A program made the position numbers and the translations under genes. A model generated the notes under the pieces. That model saw only the letters and a program-made list of their open reading frames with translations. It was not told the DNA's origin and ran no database searches. This document shows, piece by piece, positions 17,206-26,031 of a DNA stretch of 64,000 bases (position 1 is the first letter of the stretch; every line of letters begins with the position of its first letter). This stretch comes from Bacteroidota bacterium (GTDB lineage: Bacteria; Bacteroidota; Ignavibacteria; UBA10030; UBA8401), in the NCBI GenBank assembly GCA_027622375.1, contig JAQCAB010000007.1:1-64000 (forward strand), given 5' to 3'.

Positions 17206-18470
17206 ACTCTGTAATAATTACAATTGGTGACGAACTTTTAATCGGCCAAGTAATAAATACAAATCAGGCATATATTGCTCATAAATTTAATGAAATTGGA
17301 ATTTTTGTAAAACAAATGTCAACTGTTGGTGATATTGAAAAAGAAATTTTAAGTGCATTCAAATTTGGATGGGAAAACTTTGATTTTGTTTGTGTAACCG
17401 GTGGCTTGGGACCTACACATGATGATATAACTAAAAAATCTATTTGCAAATTTTTCAATAAAAAATTAGTTGCAAACAAAGATGCTTTAATAAATATTAA
17501 ATCACTTTTAAGCTTACGAAATATTCCTCTTTCGAAATTAGCAATTGAGCAAGCAAATATCCCTTCAGATTTTATTCCACTAAAAAATAAATTAGGCACT
17601 GCACAGGGATTATTTTATCAAACTAAAATCAAAAATAAATTTAAATATTTTTTAGCTATGCCCGGTGTTCCTTATGAGATGAAAACTATTATTGAGGATA
17701 GTTTTATACCAACTTATAAATCAAAATTTAATGACGAAGTAATTCTTCACAAAACTTTCAAGACAACAGGAATTTCCGAAGCCAATCTTTTTGAAAAAGT
17801 TGGTGATGCAAAAAATATTTTAAAAGGAAATCCAAAATCTACTTTAGCTTATCTACCAAGTCCACGAGGAACAAAATTAAGAATTACAATCAGATCAAAA
17901 AATAAAAATAGTGCAAACCATAAATTAAAAAAAATAGAAGAATTTATAAAATCAAAAGCATCCTCTTTTATTTACACAGAACAAAATTTAGAACTTGAAT
18001 TTATTATTGGAAAAATTTTAAAAAAGAAAAATTTAACATTATCAATTGCAGAATCATGTACTGGCGGTTATATAAGTAATAGAGTCACAAATGTTGCAGG
18101 AAGTTCAAATTATTTTTTGCAAAGTTTTATTACATATAGCAATGAGAGTAAAATTAAAATGCTTGGAGTTTTAAAAAATACTTTAAATAAATTCGGAAGT
18201 GTTAGTAAACAAGTTTCAGAACAAATGGCAGTTGGTGCTTTAAAAAATTCAAAATCAAATTATGCAATTTCAATTACTGGAATTGCCGGGCCAACTGGTG
18301 GTTCAATCGAAAAACCAATTGGTAGCGCTTGGATTAGTATTGCAGATTCAAATAAAGTAATTTCAAAATTTTATAATTTTGGAAATAATAGAATACTTTT
18401 TAAAGAACGAGCATCTCAAGCTGCATTAGATTTACTTAGAAGAGTTTTATTAAATCTGCAAATATTTTAA
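17202..18470 (+). CDS. cinA: CinA family protein (nicotinamide-nucleotide amidase)
   Basis: 422 residues, the full two-domain form. The N-terminal MoCF/COG1058 domain (about 1-165) has IGDELLIGQVINTN and TGGLGPTHDD, associated with ADP-ribose pyrophosphatase activity. The C-terminal amidase domain (about 260-420) has LSIAESCTGGYIS and ISITGIAGPTGG, typical of PncC, which deamidates NMN in NAD salvage. It overlaps pgpA by 4 bp and abuts thpR. The cinA-recA linkage is conserved in many bacteria. Confidence 0.94.
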   Translation: MNSVIITIGDELLIGQVINTNQAYIAHKFNEIGIFVKQMSTVGDIEKEILSAFKFGWENFDFVCVTGGLGPTHDDITKKSICKFFNKKLVANKDALINIKSLLSLRNIPLSKLAIEQANIPSDFIPLKNKLGTAQGLFYQTKIKNKFKYFLAMPGVPYEMKTIIEDSFIPTYKSKFNDEVILHKTFKTTGISEANLFEKVGDAKNILKGNPKSTLAYLPSPRGTKLRITIRSKNKNSANHKLKKIEEFIKSKASSFIYTEQNLELEFIIGKILKKKNLTLSIAESCTGGYISNRVTNVAGSSNYFLQSFITYSNESKIKMLGVLKNTLNKFGSVSKQVSEQMAVGALKNSKSNYAISITGIAGPTGGSIEKPIGSAWISIADSNKVISKFYNFGNNRILFKERASQAALDLLRRVLLNLQIF

Positions 18471-19040
18471 ATGAATGCTGTTCGTTCATTTATTGGAATC
18501 TTCCCTTCTCCTGAAATTCAAAATCAACTTTATAACTTACCAAAAATATTTGAAATAAAACCCAGCAAAGCACGTTGGGTTGAAGAAAATAATATTCATC
18601 TAACTTTAAAATTTTTAGGAGATCAACAAATTTCAATTCTGCAAAATTTGAGTGACTTAATATCTATTGGTGCACAAAAAATTAACCCGATTAATTTATC
18701 AATTTCTTCACTTGGATTTTTTGAAAGAAATTATGCAAGTGTAATTTTTGCAAAAGGAATAATTGAAGAAACTGAAAATCTAAATAAGTTACTTAATCTA
18801 ATTGAAAATTGTTTAGTTGAAATCAATATAAATACAAAAAAGGAGTTTGATTTTAAACCTCATTTTACATTAACTCGATTACATAGAAATATAAAATCGG
18901 ACTTGCGATTGAAGCTACAAACTGCTACTTTTCAACCAATTAAGTTTAAAACTAACTCGTTATTTATTATAAAAAGTATTTTAACAAGTCAAAAACCAAT
19001 TTATACACAATTACATAAAATAAATTTAAAAGAGGAATAA
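18471..19040 (+). CDS. thpR: RNA 2',3'-cyclic phosphodiesterase (LigT/ThpR family)
   Basis: 189 residues of the 2H phosphoesterase family. The two catalytic motifs are present: HLTLKFLG near residue 43 and HFTLTRLHR near residue 125. Family members open 2',3'-cyclic phosphates on RNA, and some show RNA ligase activity in vitro. The ATG follows directly on the cinA TAA, and recA starts 2 bp downstream, so it sits between cinA and recA in one unit. Confidence 0.92.
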   Translation: MNAVRSFIGIFPSPEIQNQLYNLPKIFEIKPSKARWVEENNIHLTLKFLGDQQISILQNLSDLISIGAQKINPINLSISSLGFFERNYASVIFAKGIIEETENLNKLLNLIENCLVEININTKKEFDFKPHFTLTRLHRNIKSDLRLKLQTATFQPIKFKTNSLFIIKSILTSQKPIYTQLHKINLKEE

Positions 19041-19042
19041 AA

Positions 19043-20104
19043 ATGTCAGAAGATAAAGAAGCTCGGGTTCAAGCTCTAAAAATTGCGATTGAGCAAATTG
19101 AAAAAAATTATGGCAAAGGATCAATCATGAGGTTGGGTGATGGCCCAATTGCTCAACTTGACGTAATCTCAACTGGTTCAATCTCACTTGATAACGCATT
19201 AGGAATAGGTGGAATTCCGCGTGGAAGAGTTATTGAGATTTACGGTCCAGAATCATCAGGGAAAACAACTTTAAGTTTAACAATTTTAGCAGAAGCACAA
19301 AAACTTGGCGGAATTGTTGCATTTATAGATGCTGAACATGCTCTTGATATTAACTATGCAAAAAAATTAGGAGTTGATACAGCATCATTATTGCTTTCGC
19401 AGCCTGAGTTTGGTGAACAAGCTTTAGAAATTGTTGAAACATTAGTTCGTAGCGGCGCAATTGACGCAATTGTAATTGATTCAGTTGCTGCATTAACTCC
19501 ACGCGCAGAAATTGAAGGAGAAATGGGAGATCCAACAATGGGCGTTCATGCAAGATTAATGTCTCAAGCTTTGCGAAAATTAACTGCGTCTATCAGTAAA
19601 TCAAAAACGTCTGTAATTTTTACAAATCAGCTTCGCCAAAAAATTGGAATTATGTTTGGCAATCCCGAAACTACAACTGGTGGGAACGCATTAAAATTTT
19701 ATGCCACAATTCGTATGGATGTTCGCAGAATTGAAGCAATAAAAGATGGAACTACTATTATTGGCAACAGAACTAAAGTTAAAGTTGTAAAAAATAAAGT
19801 TGCTCCTCCATTTAAAGAAGCTCAATTTGATATTTTGTATAACGAAGGAATTTCAAAAATTGGAGATATTATTGATACTGCAGTCGATCAAAATATTATT
19901 GCAAAAAGTGGATCTTGGTTTTCTTTCGGTCCAGAAAGAATTGGTCAAGGTCGTGATGCTGTAAAAGCTTTTTTAAATAGCAATCCTGATATTTTAAATA
20001 CTATTACAATTGAAGTTAAAAAGAAACTTGGACTAATTAAAACTGATCCAACAACAGCAACTTCATCAACAAAATCTGCATCGGCAAAAAAAGCATCTAA
20101 ATAA
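19043..20104 (+). CDS. recA: Recombinase A
   Basis: 353 residues, a cytosolic DNA strand-exchange protein and SOS co-protease. Walker A is GPESSGKTT (about residues 70-78); the [14 protein letters not shown] block, [20 protein letters not shown] (L1 region) and [13 protein letters not shown] (L2 region) are conserved. The C-terminus is a short Lys/Ser-rich tail. A good AGAGGAA ribosome site precedes the ATG. Only 2 bp separate it from thpR, so no separate promoter or LexA-type box is obvious directly upstream; recX follows after 14 bp. Confidence 0.98.
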   Translation: MSEDKEARVQALKIAIEQIEKNYGKGSIMRLGDGPIAQLDVISTGSISLDNALGIGGIPRGRVIEIYGPESSGKTTLSLTILAEAQKLGGIVAFIDAEHALDINYAKKLGVDTASLLLSQPEFGEQALEIVETLVRSGAIDAIVIDSVAALTPRAEIEGEMGDPTMGVHARLMSQALRKLTASISKSKTSVIFTNQLRQKIGIMFGNPETTTGGNALKFYATIRMDVRRIEAIKDGTTIIGNRTKVKVVKNKVAPPFKEAQFDILYNEGISKIGDIIDTAVDQNIIAKSGSWFSFGPERIGQGRDAVKAFLNSNPDILNTITIEVKKKLGLIKTDPTTATSSTKSASAKKASK

Positions 20105-20118
20105 TTAATTTTATTTTT

Positions 20119-20757
20119 ATGAAAATTACATCTATTGAAAAGCAGAAACGAAGAAATAATAGATATTCTGTTTTCATTGATGATAAATTTTCATTTGGAG
20201 TAAGTGATATTGTTTTAAGTAATTATAATTTGCATAATGGTTTAGAAATTGATGAAAATGAATTAATTAAAATTTCTGAAATGGAGGATGTTGAAAGAGG
20301 AATGCGAATCGCGTTTCGTTATAACGCACAACGTCCTCGCTCTGAATTTGAATTTAAAACTCGACTTGCTAAAAATAAACTTTCAAAAAATGTAATTAAC
20401 TCAATTATTATAAAACTAAATTCCTCTTTATTAATTAATGATGCTGAATTCGCTAGAATGTTTGTTGCGGATAAATTAAAGTTTAGACCGATTTCAAGGA
20501 TAAAAATGGAAAATGAACTTCTTAAAAAAGGCATTTCCAGAAATTTGTCAGAATCAATTCTTGATAAATATTATTCTGAATCTTCTGAAAAGGAATTTGC
20601 CACTGAACTCGCAAAAAAAAGATTCTCAAGATATTTTAAAAATAAAATTACTGATGAGAGCATAAAAAAAGTTATGAATTTTTTACTAAGGCGAGGATAT
20701 TCATTTTCTCTTATCAGCGATGTCTTAAAATTATTTACTAAAACTTCAGTTTACTAA
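20119..20757 (+). CDS. recX: Regulatory protein RecX
   Basis: 212 residues of repeated three-helix units typical of RecX, with ALRYNAQRPRSEFEF-like and RGYSFSLISDVL-like segments (here FRYNAQRPRSEFEFKTRL and LRRGYSFSLISDVL). An N-terminal beta section (SIEKQKRRNNRYSVFIDDKFSFGV) resembles that of longer RecX proteins. RecX binds RecA filaments and limits strand exchange. Its place right after recA is the usual arrangement and supports the call. Confidence 0.9.
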   Translation: MKITSIEKQKRRNNRYSVFIDDKFSFGVSDIVLSNYNLHNGLEIDENELIKISEMEDVERGMRIAFRYNAQRPRSEFEFKTRLAKNKLSKNVINSIIIKLNSSLLINDAEFARMFVADKLKFRPISRIKMENELLKKGISRNLSESILDKYYSESSEKEFATELAKKRFSRYFKNKITDESIKKVMNFLLRRGYSFSLISDVLKLFTKTSVY

Positions 20758-20759
20758 TT

Positions 20760-21799
20760 ATGCAAACCTTTTTTCAATCAAGAATGTGGAAAGTTTTATT
20801 GGTTACTTTTTTAATGATTCTTCCAATTGTTATTTTAGCGCAATTTACGCAAGTGTTTTTAATTTTAGTTCTCTCATTCGCTTTTACAATAGTTTCAAAA
20901 CCAATTATTGATAAACTTGAAAAGAAAAAAATTAGCCGAACAATTTCTATTTTACTTTACTTTTTATTTTTAGGAAGTATACTTGGCACTTCTGGAATTT
21001 ATTTATTCCCGATGTTGATTGACCAAATTAAAAATATATCTGAAATGTTACAGGGTGATAAATTAGATAAATTAATAGCCTCTCTAATTCTTTCAATCCA
21101 ATCTTTTTTACCTTTTATAAATTCAACAGAAGTTTCAAGTAATATCAAATCAGCAATAGAATCATCTCAAGTTAATTCCCTTTCGATGGCGGCAACAATT
21201 ATCGAAATAGTTTTAACTTTGGTTCTTGTCCCCTTAATATCTTTTTTTCTTTTAAAAGATTATTACAAAATGCAAAAATTTATAATTGAAAAAGTATCAA
21301 ACAAATATTTTGAAATGGCTTTAAATATGATTTATAAATTGGAACTGCAATTAACAAAATATATTCAAGGTGTTGTTACAGAATCTTTCATCGTTTCAAT
21401 CTTATACGGTATTGGATATTGGATGATTGATATCAGATATGCTTTTATTTTAGGATTAATTGGTGGCATATTTAATATTATTCCTTTGCAGGTCCTTTTA
21501 TTGCAGCAATCCCAGTTATATTTTCATCGGTGTTGCAGTTTGATGACTTAAGAATGTTGATCCCAATTTTAATTATAAATTTGATCGTTCAGCAACTTGA
21601 TGAAATTGTAATTCAACCAAATGTTTATGGTAAAATTTTACATATGCATCCACTCGTAATTATTTTAGCAATTTTAATTGGAAATGAATTAATGGGAATT
21701 ATGGGGATGATTTTAGCTATTCCAATTTACACAATTATTTCAGTTACAATTAAAGAAACAAGTTGGGGATTATTAAATTATAAAATTACAAGATTATAA
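20760..21799 (+). pseudogene. AI-2E family (PerM-like) transporter, frameshifted
   Basis: Two overlapping frames together encode one 346-residue AI-2E family membrane protein. The first runs from ATG 20760 and goes out of frame after GGIFNIIP; the second carries the rest (FDDLRMLIPILIINLIVQQLDEIVIQPNVYG, with the family's QxLE-like and P-x-V-x-G motifs). Adding one base to the TTT run at 21485-21487 restores IIPFAGPFIAAIPVIFSSVLQ, which fits the family. This is therefore a single one-base deletion or a homopolymer sequencing error; all other sequence looks intact. Members export various small molecules or act as ion antiporters. Confidence 0.85.
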
Positions 21800-21804
21800 T
21801 TTTT

Positions 21805-22491
21805 GTGAATTCAGAAAATCATCACAATAAAGTTGTTGTTGATATTGAAACTGTCGGCATCGATTTTGAAACATTAGATAGCGATCAGCAAAAATATCTT
21901 TTAAAATTTGCAAAGAGCGAAGAAGATGCTGCACAAATCAAACAACAATTAAATCTTTATCCACTCACCGCACAAATTGTTGCAATTGGCTTATTAGATC
22001 CAGATACAGAAAAAGGAATTATTTTATTTCAATCTGATAAAGTTGAAAATTATTTTTCAGAAGATAATAAAATTACATTCTCAAGTGATTCTGAAAAAAA
22101 TATAGTAACTACTTTTTGGAGCATTATGCAAAACTGTAATAAAATTATTACTTTTAATGGCCGAGGATTTGATGCTCCCTTTTTAATGATTCGATCTGCG
22201 ATGCTGGATATTAAAACAACTGTTAATTTAATGCCAAATCGATATTCAACTGATAAACATATTGATTTACTTGATCAGTTAACATTTTATAGTGCAACTC
22301 GAAAATTTAGTTTAGATTTTTATTGTAAACAATTCGGGATTGAAAGTCCAAAATCTCACGGAATAACTGGCTTGGATATGAATAAAATGTTTAATGATAA
22401 AAAATTTAAAGAAATTGCAGAATATTGTTTGTGGGATCTAAAAGCAACTGCGCAATTATATCATAAATGGGCACAAAATATTTCTCATTAA
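21805..22491 (+). CDS. PolB-like 3'-5' exonuclease domain protein
   Basis: 228 residues from a GTG start. The DEDD-type exonuclease motifs are visible: VVVDIETVG (Exo I, residues about 10-18), FNGRGFDAPFL (Exo II) and IAEYCLWDLKATAQLY (Exo III). This matches the predicted stand-alone exonuclease family related to the proofreading domain of DNA polymerase B. It is cytosolic and has no polymerase domain. Its role in the cell is not established; nucleic-acid trimming or repair is the usual inference. It sits between the transporter gene and prs on the same strand. Confidence 0.82.
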   Translation: MNSENHHNKVVVDIETVGIDFETLDSDQQKYLLKFAKSEEDAAQIKQQLNLYPLTAQIVAIGLLDPDTEKGIILFQSDKVENYFSEDNKITFSSDSEKNIVTTFWSIMQNCNKIITFNGRGFDAPFLMIRSAMLDIKTTVNLMPNRYSTDKHIDLLDQLTFYSATRKFSLDFYCKQFGIESPKSHGITGLDMNKMFNDKKFKEIAEYCLWDLKATAQLYHKWAQNISH

Positions 22492-22539
22492 AATCAATTG
22501 ATATTAATTGATTAATTCAATCATAATCCATATATTCGT

Positions 22540-22563
22540 GCTCTTAAAAACCCATTAAAGAGC
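22540..22563 (+). promoter_or_regulatory. Hairpin upstream of prs
   Basis: GCTCTT at 22540-22545 pairs with AAGAGC at 22558-22563 over a 12-base loop, 16 bp before the prs ATG. No T-run follows, so it is not a standard terminator. It may be a leader structure or chance. Confidence 0.3.
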
Positions 22564-22579
22564 GATTTAATTATAAAAA

Positions 22580-23518
22580 ATGTCCAACTTAAAAATCTTC
22601 TCTTGCAGAGGTAATTTACCTCTCGCAGAAAAAATCGCAAAACATCTTGGTGTTAAGCTGGGCAAATTGGAAATTAAAAATTTTAGTGATGGCGAAATTT
22701 GGGTTAAGTTCCTTGATAATATTCGTGGTAGTGATGTTTACATTATTCAACCAACAAATCCACCTGCCGAAAACTTGATGGAGCTTTTAATTGCAACTGA
22801 CGCAGCAAAAAGAGCATCGGCAAATAAAGTTAATTTAGTAATTCCCTATTTTGGATATGCGCGGCAAGATCGAAAAGATCAACCTCGAGTTTCAATTACT
22901 GCAAAATTAGTTGCAAACTTATTTACACATTCTGGCGCAGATAGAGTAATTACAATGGATTTGCATGCTCCTCAAATTCAAGGGTTTTTTGATATTCCTT
23001 TTGATCATATTTATTCATCTGCAGTAATTATAAATTATTTCAGGAAAAAAAATATTCCGAATCTAGTTATTGTGTCACCCGATGTTGGTGGAATTAAAAT
23101 GGCAAGAGCTTACGCTACAAGATTAAATTGTGATATTTGTTTAATTGATAAGCGACGACCAAAAGCAAATGAAGTTGAAGTAATGAATATAATTGGTGAT
23201 GTAAAAAATAAAAATATTTTAATTGTTGATGATATAATTGATACTGCTAGAACTTTTACAGCAGCAGTTAAAATGTTAAAGGCAAATGGAGCAAAAGATG
23301 TTTACGGCGCTTGCACACACCCGATTTTATCTGGTAATGCTGTTGAGCGGATTGAAAAAAGTGAAATTAAAAAATTAATTGTAACTGATTCAATCCCATT
23401 ACAAAAAATAAGCAACAAAGTAGAAATTGTTACAATAAATAAAATTCTTGCAGAAGCAATTCAAAGAACATTTGAAAATAAGTCTGTTAGCACATTGTTT
23501 GATATAAATAAAAGTTAA
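22580..23518 (+). CDS. prs: Ribose-phosphate pyrophosphokinase
   Basis: 312 residues. It makes PRPP from ribose 5-phosphate and ATP for nucleotide, histidine and NAD synthesis. Conserved motifs: FSDGEIWVKF, YFGYARQDRKDQPR, the metal-binding TMDLHAPQIQGFFDIPFDH, and the PRPP loop NILIVDDIIDTARTFT near residue 215. Length is typical of class I enzymes. rplY follows 14 bp later, a common arrangement. Confidence 0.97.
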   Translation: MSNLKIFSCRGNLPLAEKIAKHLGVKLGKLEIKNFSDGEIWVKFLDNIRGSDVYIIQPTNPPAENLMELLIATDAAKRASANKVNLVIPYFGYARQDRKDQPRVSITAKLVANLFTHSGADRVITMDLHAPQIQGFFDIPFDHIYSSAVIINYFRKKNIPNLVIVSPDVGGIKMARAYATRLNCDICLIDKRRPKANEVEVMNIIGDVKNKNILIVDDIIDTARTFTAAVKMLKANGAKDVYGACTHPILSGNAVERIEKSEIKKLIVTDSIPLQKISNKVEIVTINKILAEAIQRTFENKSVSTLFDINKS

Positions 23519-23532
23519 AAAGGTATAAAAAA

Positions 23533-24189
23533 ATGTCTGAAATTAAATTAGAAGCAAAAATTGCAAATAAAGCAGATAAATCTGTAAAATCAATTCGAGA
23601 TAGTGGATTAATTCCTGGAATATTTTACAGCCATGGCGAAGAAAATATTCGTTTTAGCGCAACTATTTTAGATTTACGCCCAATCGTATTTACATCTGAT
23701 ACTCATATTATAAATTTAAATTTCGATAATGGGATTTCTAAAAAATGTATTTTAAAAGATATTCAATTTGATCCAGTTACAGATCTTCTGATTCATGTAG
23801 ATTTACAAGGAATCAAAGAAAAAGAAAAATTAAATATTAATATTCCTGTTATTTTAAAAGGATCGGCTCAAGGTGTAAAAGATGGTGGAGTATTACAATT
23901 TAATATGCACACACTTCATATCTCTTGCTTGCCAAAATATATTCCTGAACATATCAAACTTGATATTACAAATTTAAAAATTAATGATTCAATCCACGTT
24001 CGAGATCTTGTTTTGGAAAATATTACCATACTTGATAATTTAAAAAATAATATTGTCGGAGTTGTTCCTCCAACAGTAATAAAAGAAGAAACACCTGCCG
24101 ATGTTGCACTAGTACCTACTGAACCCGAATTAATTACTCGTGCTAAAAAAGATGATGAAGAAGCTGTAATTGAAGAACAAAAAAAATAA
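23533..24189 (+). CDS. rplY: Ribosomal protein bL25 (CTC/TL5 form)
   Basis: 218 residues, the long form with an N-terminal 5S rRNA-binding L25 domain (about 1-95; ...IRDSGLIPGIFYSHGEENIRF, ILKDIQFDPVTDLLIHVDL) and a C-terminal beta domain (about 96-185; NINIPVILKGSAQGVKDGGVL, HVRDLVL). An acidic/lysine-rich tail closes the protein. AAAAAGG precedes the ATG. The pth gene that often follows rplY is absent here; rpsF comes next. Confidence 0.93.
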   Translation: MSEIKLEAKIANKADKSVKSIRDSGLIPGIFYSHGEENIRFSATILDLRPIVFTSDTHIINLNFDNGISKKCILKDIQFDPVTDLLIHVDLQGIKEKEKLNINIPVILKGSAQGVKDGGVLQFNMHTLHISCLPKYIPEHIKLDITNLKINDSIHVRDLVLENITILDNLKNNIVGVVPPTVIKEETPADVALVPTEPELITRAKKDDEEAVIEEQKK

Positions 24190-24209
24190 TTAACTAATTA
24201 ATAAATCCT

Positions 24210-24245
24210 GCCAATTGTTTAAACAATTGGCCTTTAGTCCAAAGG
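24210..24245 (+). promoter_or_regulatory. Tandem hairpins in the rpsF leader
   Basis: A perfect 22-bp palindrome (24210-24231, half-site GCCAATTGTTT) is followed at once by CCTTT (24231-24235) pairing with AAAGG (24241-24245) over an AGTCC loop. The second hairpin covers part of the AAAGGAG ribosome site of rpsF (ATG 24253). The first may act as terminator for the prs-rplY unit, as a protein-binding site, or as part of a leader that lets bS6/bS18 control their own operon. Confidence 0.5.
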
Positions 24246-24252
24246 AGAAAAG

Positions 24253-24609
24253 ATGACTGAAAAACAAAAACGCGTTTATGAAGCGTTATTTATCATAAAT
24301 GCTACACTCGATGATCCAACAATCGAGGGAATAATTCAAAAAACAAACGATTTTCTGACTACAAATGGTGCAGAAATTGTTTTATTAAATAAATGGGGAC
24401 GAAAACGTTTTGCTTATCCAATTAAGAAAAAATCAAACGGATATTATACACTGTTCGAGTTTAAACATTCTGGTGAAATTATTCATCAGTTAGAAAGATT
24501 TTTTCATCTTGAGGAAGAGATATATCGATTCCTCGTTATCAAATTAGATAAAAAAGCACTTTTAGCAAAAACTCAACCTAAAAAAGTTGAGGAAGGAGTT
24601 TCAATATGA
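24253..24609 (+). CDS. rpsF: Ribosomal protein bS6
   Basis: 118 residues. The ferredoxin-like bS6 fold shows as [13 protein letters not shown] (first strand), [30 protein letters not shown] (strands 2-3), and [14 protein letters not shown] (last strand). It pairs with bS18 on the platform of the 30S subunit. Strong AAAGGAG ribosome site. It overlaps rpsR by 4 bp (ATGA), so the pair is translationally coupled; no ssb gene lies between them as it does in many bacteria. Confidence 0.97.
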   Translation: MTEKQKRVYEALFIINATLDDPTIEGIIQKTNDFLTTNGAEIVLLNKWGRKRFAYPIKKKSNGYYTLFEFKHSGEIIHQLERFFHLEEEIYRFLVIKLDKKALLAKTQPKKVEEGVSI

Positions 24610-24905
24610 GAAAACCTGAATTTGTAAAAAAAGATTACAAGTCAAATAAACAAGATGGTTATTTTAAAAAAAGAGATCAGAATGTTGAACTAAAAAAACG
24701 TAATTGCCGTTTCTGCGAATCAAAAGATATTTACATCGATTATAAAGATGAAAAACGTTTAATAAGATTATTAAATGAGCAAGGTAAAATTACTCCAAAG
24801 CGAATTACTGGAACTTGTGCAAAACATCAAAGAATGTTAGTGCGATCAATTAAAAGAGCAAGATTTATTGGATTGCTACCTTTTGTTGCGGAAGCAGTAA
24901 AATAA
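24606..24905 (+). CDS. rpsR: Ribosomal protein bS18 (zinc-ribbon form, long N-terminus)
   Basis: 99 residues, longer than the common 75, because of a basic N-terminal extension of about 25 residues. The core is typical: [43 protein letters not shown]. Cys34, Cys37, Cys71 and His74 form a likely zinc site, as in C+ bS18 proteins. This parallels the zinc-binding bL28 in the same window, so both should depend on zinc supply. It is coupled to rpsF and followed by rplI after 11 bp. Confidence 0.96.
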   Translation: MRKPEFVKKDYKSNKQDGYFKKRDQNVELKKRNCRFCESKDIYIDYKDEKRLIRLLNEQGKITPKRITGTCAKHQRMLVRSIKRARFIGLLPFVAEAVK

Positions 24906-24916
24906 GAGAGGATAAA

Positions 24917-25360
24917 ATGAAAATAGTACTTAGAAAAAATGTAGAAAATCTTGGTAAAACCGGCGAGATTGTTGTTGTAAAAGATGGTTTTGCACGTAAT
25001 TATTTATTGCCACGTAATCTTGCATTCCCTGCAACTGCAAATTATTTACGCGTTTTAGAAGAAGAAAAAAAACAAGTTGTTCGTACAACCGAAAAAAAGA
25101 AAAAAACTGCCGAGGAATTATCTGTAAAACTTGGTAATACTTCTGTTACGATTTCTGTGAAAGTTGGAGAAGAAGATAAAATTTTCGGTTCGGTAACTTC
25201 TCAAATGATTTCTGATGCTTTGAAAGAAAAAGGATTTGACATCGAAAAAAATACAATTGTACTTGATGAACAAATTAAATCACTCGGGATATTTGAAGTA
25301 AAAGTAAATTTATTTCATGAAGTAAGTGCAGTTGTAAAAGTTTGGGTGGTTCGGGAATAA
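24917..25360 (+). CDS. rplI: Ribosomal protein bL9
   Basis: 147 residues. The N-terminal rRNA-binding domain (KIVLRKNVENLGKTGEIVVVKDGFARNYLLPRNLA) is followed by the long connecting helix rich in Glu/Lys and the C-terminal domain (FGSVTSQMISDALKEKGFDIEKNTIVL). Length is typical. A GAGAGGA ribosome site precedes the ATG. It is the last gene of the rpsF-rpsR-rplI operon and is followed by a strong terminator. Confidence 0.96.
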   Translation: MKIVLRKNVENLGKTGEIVVVKDGFARNYLLPRNLAFPATANYLRVLEEEKKQVVRTTEKKKKTAEELSVKLGNTSVTISVKVGEEDKIFGSVTSQMISDALKEKGFDIEKNTIVLDEQIKSLGIFEVKVNLFHEVSAVVKVWVVRE

Positions 25361-25384
25361 TTAATTTATATTTTTCAAAATAAA

Positions 25385-25413
25385 AGCCCAGCTAAATTTA
25401 GTTGGGCTTTTTT
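25385..25413 (+). terminator. Strong rho-independent terminator after rplI
   Basis: A 10-bp stem (25385-25394 with 25399-25408, including AGCCCA/TGGGCT and one G-T pair) closes an AATT loop and is followed by a T-run. It ends the ribosomal protein operon. The remaining 70 bases up to the convergent methyltransferase gene hold only A/T-rich sequence. Confidence 0.92.
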
Positions 25414-25482
25414 ATTTTATAGAAGATTTATTTTTTCCCGTTTTTTAATAAACTTTTAGTTTTAAGCTTACCACTTCCTAAA

Positions 25483-26013
25483 TCAATAAATACTTTTTTC
25501 TATTAATCCCTCGTTAGAAGTTTTTACAATTTCTAAAAAAAATTCTATGTAAAGGGCAGGGAAGATGAATGCGAAATATTTTTCCCATCTTCTTGGAAAT
25601 AAATTTGCCAACAAACTAATTCCAAATACTTTGTATAAATCTGTAAACCAAAGTTTATGTTTTTTAATTTTAAAAAGATTAGAGTTTGTAAGTAATGCAA
25701 AACTTATCCAACCAAAATGATGATAATGTTCCAAGTCGCCGTAAGAAAGTTGCGATGAATAATGTGGGGTTATAATTCTTACAACTGCGCCATGTTTTGC
25801 AATTCTGTGGACTTCGTTCATAACAAGAAGTGGTTTTTCCACATGCTCAATTACATGCGACATTTCAATGTAATCAAATTCATTATCGTTAAATGGATAA
25901 GGGAAAACATTTAAATCATGCACAACATCAACATGCGGGGCTTTTCTTTTATCCATTCCAATTGAACCCTCTTTTTTGGTGTGAATTCCGCAACCCAAAT
26001 CTAAAATTTTCAT
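25483..26013 (-). CDS. Class I SAM-dependent methyltransferase (type 11-like)
   Basis: 176 residues. Motif I is KILDLGCG at the very N-terminus; motif II is IGMDKRKAPHVDVVHDL; the post-II acidic motif is FDYIEMSHVIEHVEKPL; and ITPHYSS follows. These make a small Rossmann methyltransferase, with a hydrophobic C-terminal part (ANLFPRRWEKYFAFIFPALYIEFFLEIV) that could associate with the membrane. The substrate cannot be read. It lies 18 bp downstream of the M24 peptidase gene on the same strand. Confidence 0.85.
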   Translation of the reverse strand: MKILDLGCGIHTKKEGSIGMDKRKAPHVDVVHDLNVFPYPFNDNEFDYIEMSHVIEHVEKPLLVMNEVHRIAKHGAVVRIITPHYSSQLSYGDLEHYHHFGWISFALLTNSNLFKIKKHKLWFTDLYKVFGISLLANLFPRRWEKYFAFIFPALYIEFFLEIVKTSNEGLIEKSIY

Positions 26014-26031
26014 TTCAATTCTTTAAAATAA

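Noticed and set aside
19000-19043. Expected LexA-type operator in front of recA.
   Set aside because: recA begins 2 bp after thpR and no clear SOS-type palindrome lies directly upstream; any control would have to act at the head of the operon.
25418-25485. Minus-strand reading past the methyltransferase stop that would add a Lys-rich tail (DLGSGKLKTKSLLKNGKK) in another frame.
   Set aside because: The tail is preceded by a TAG in its own frame and no slippery heptamer fits; the methyltransferase looks complete without it.
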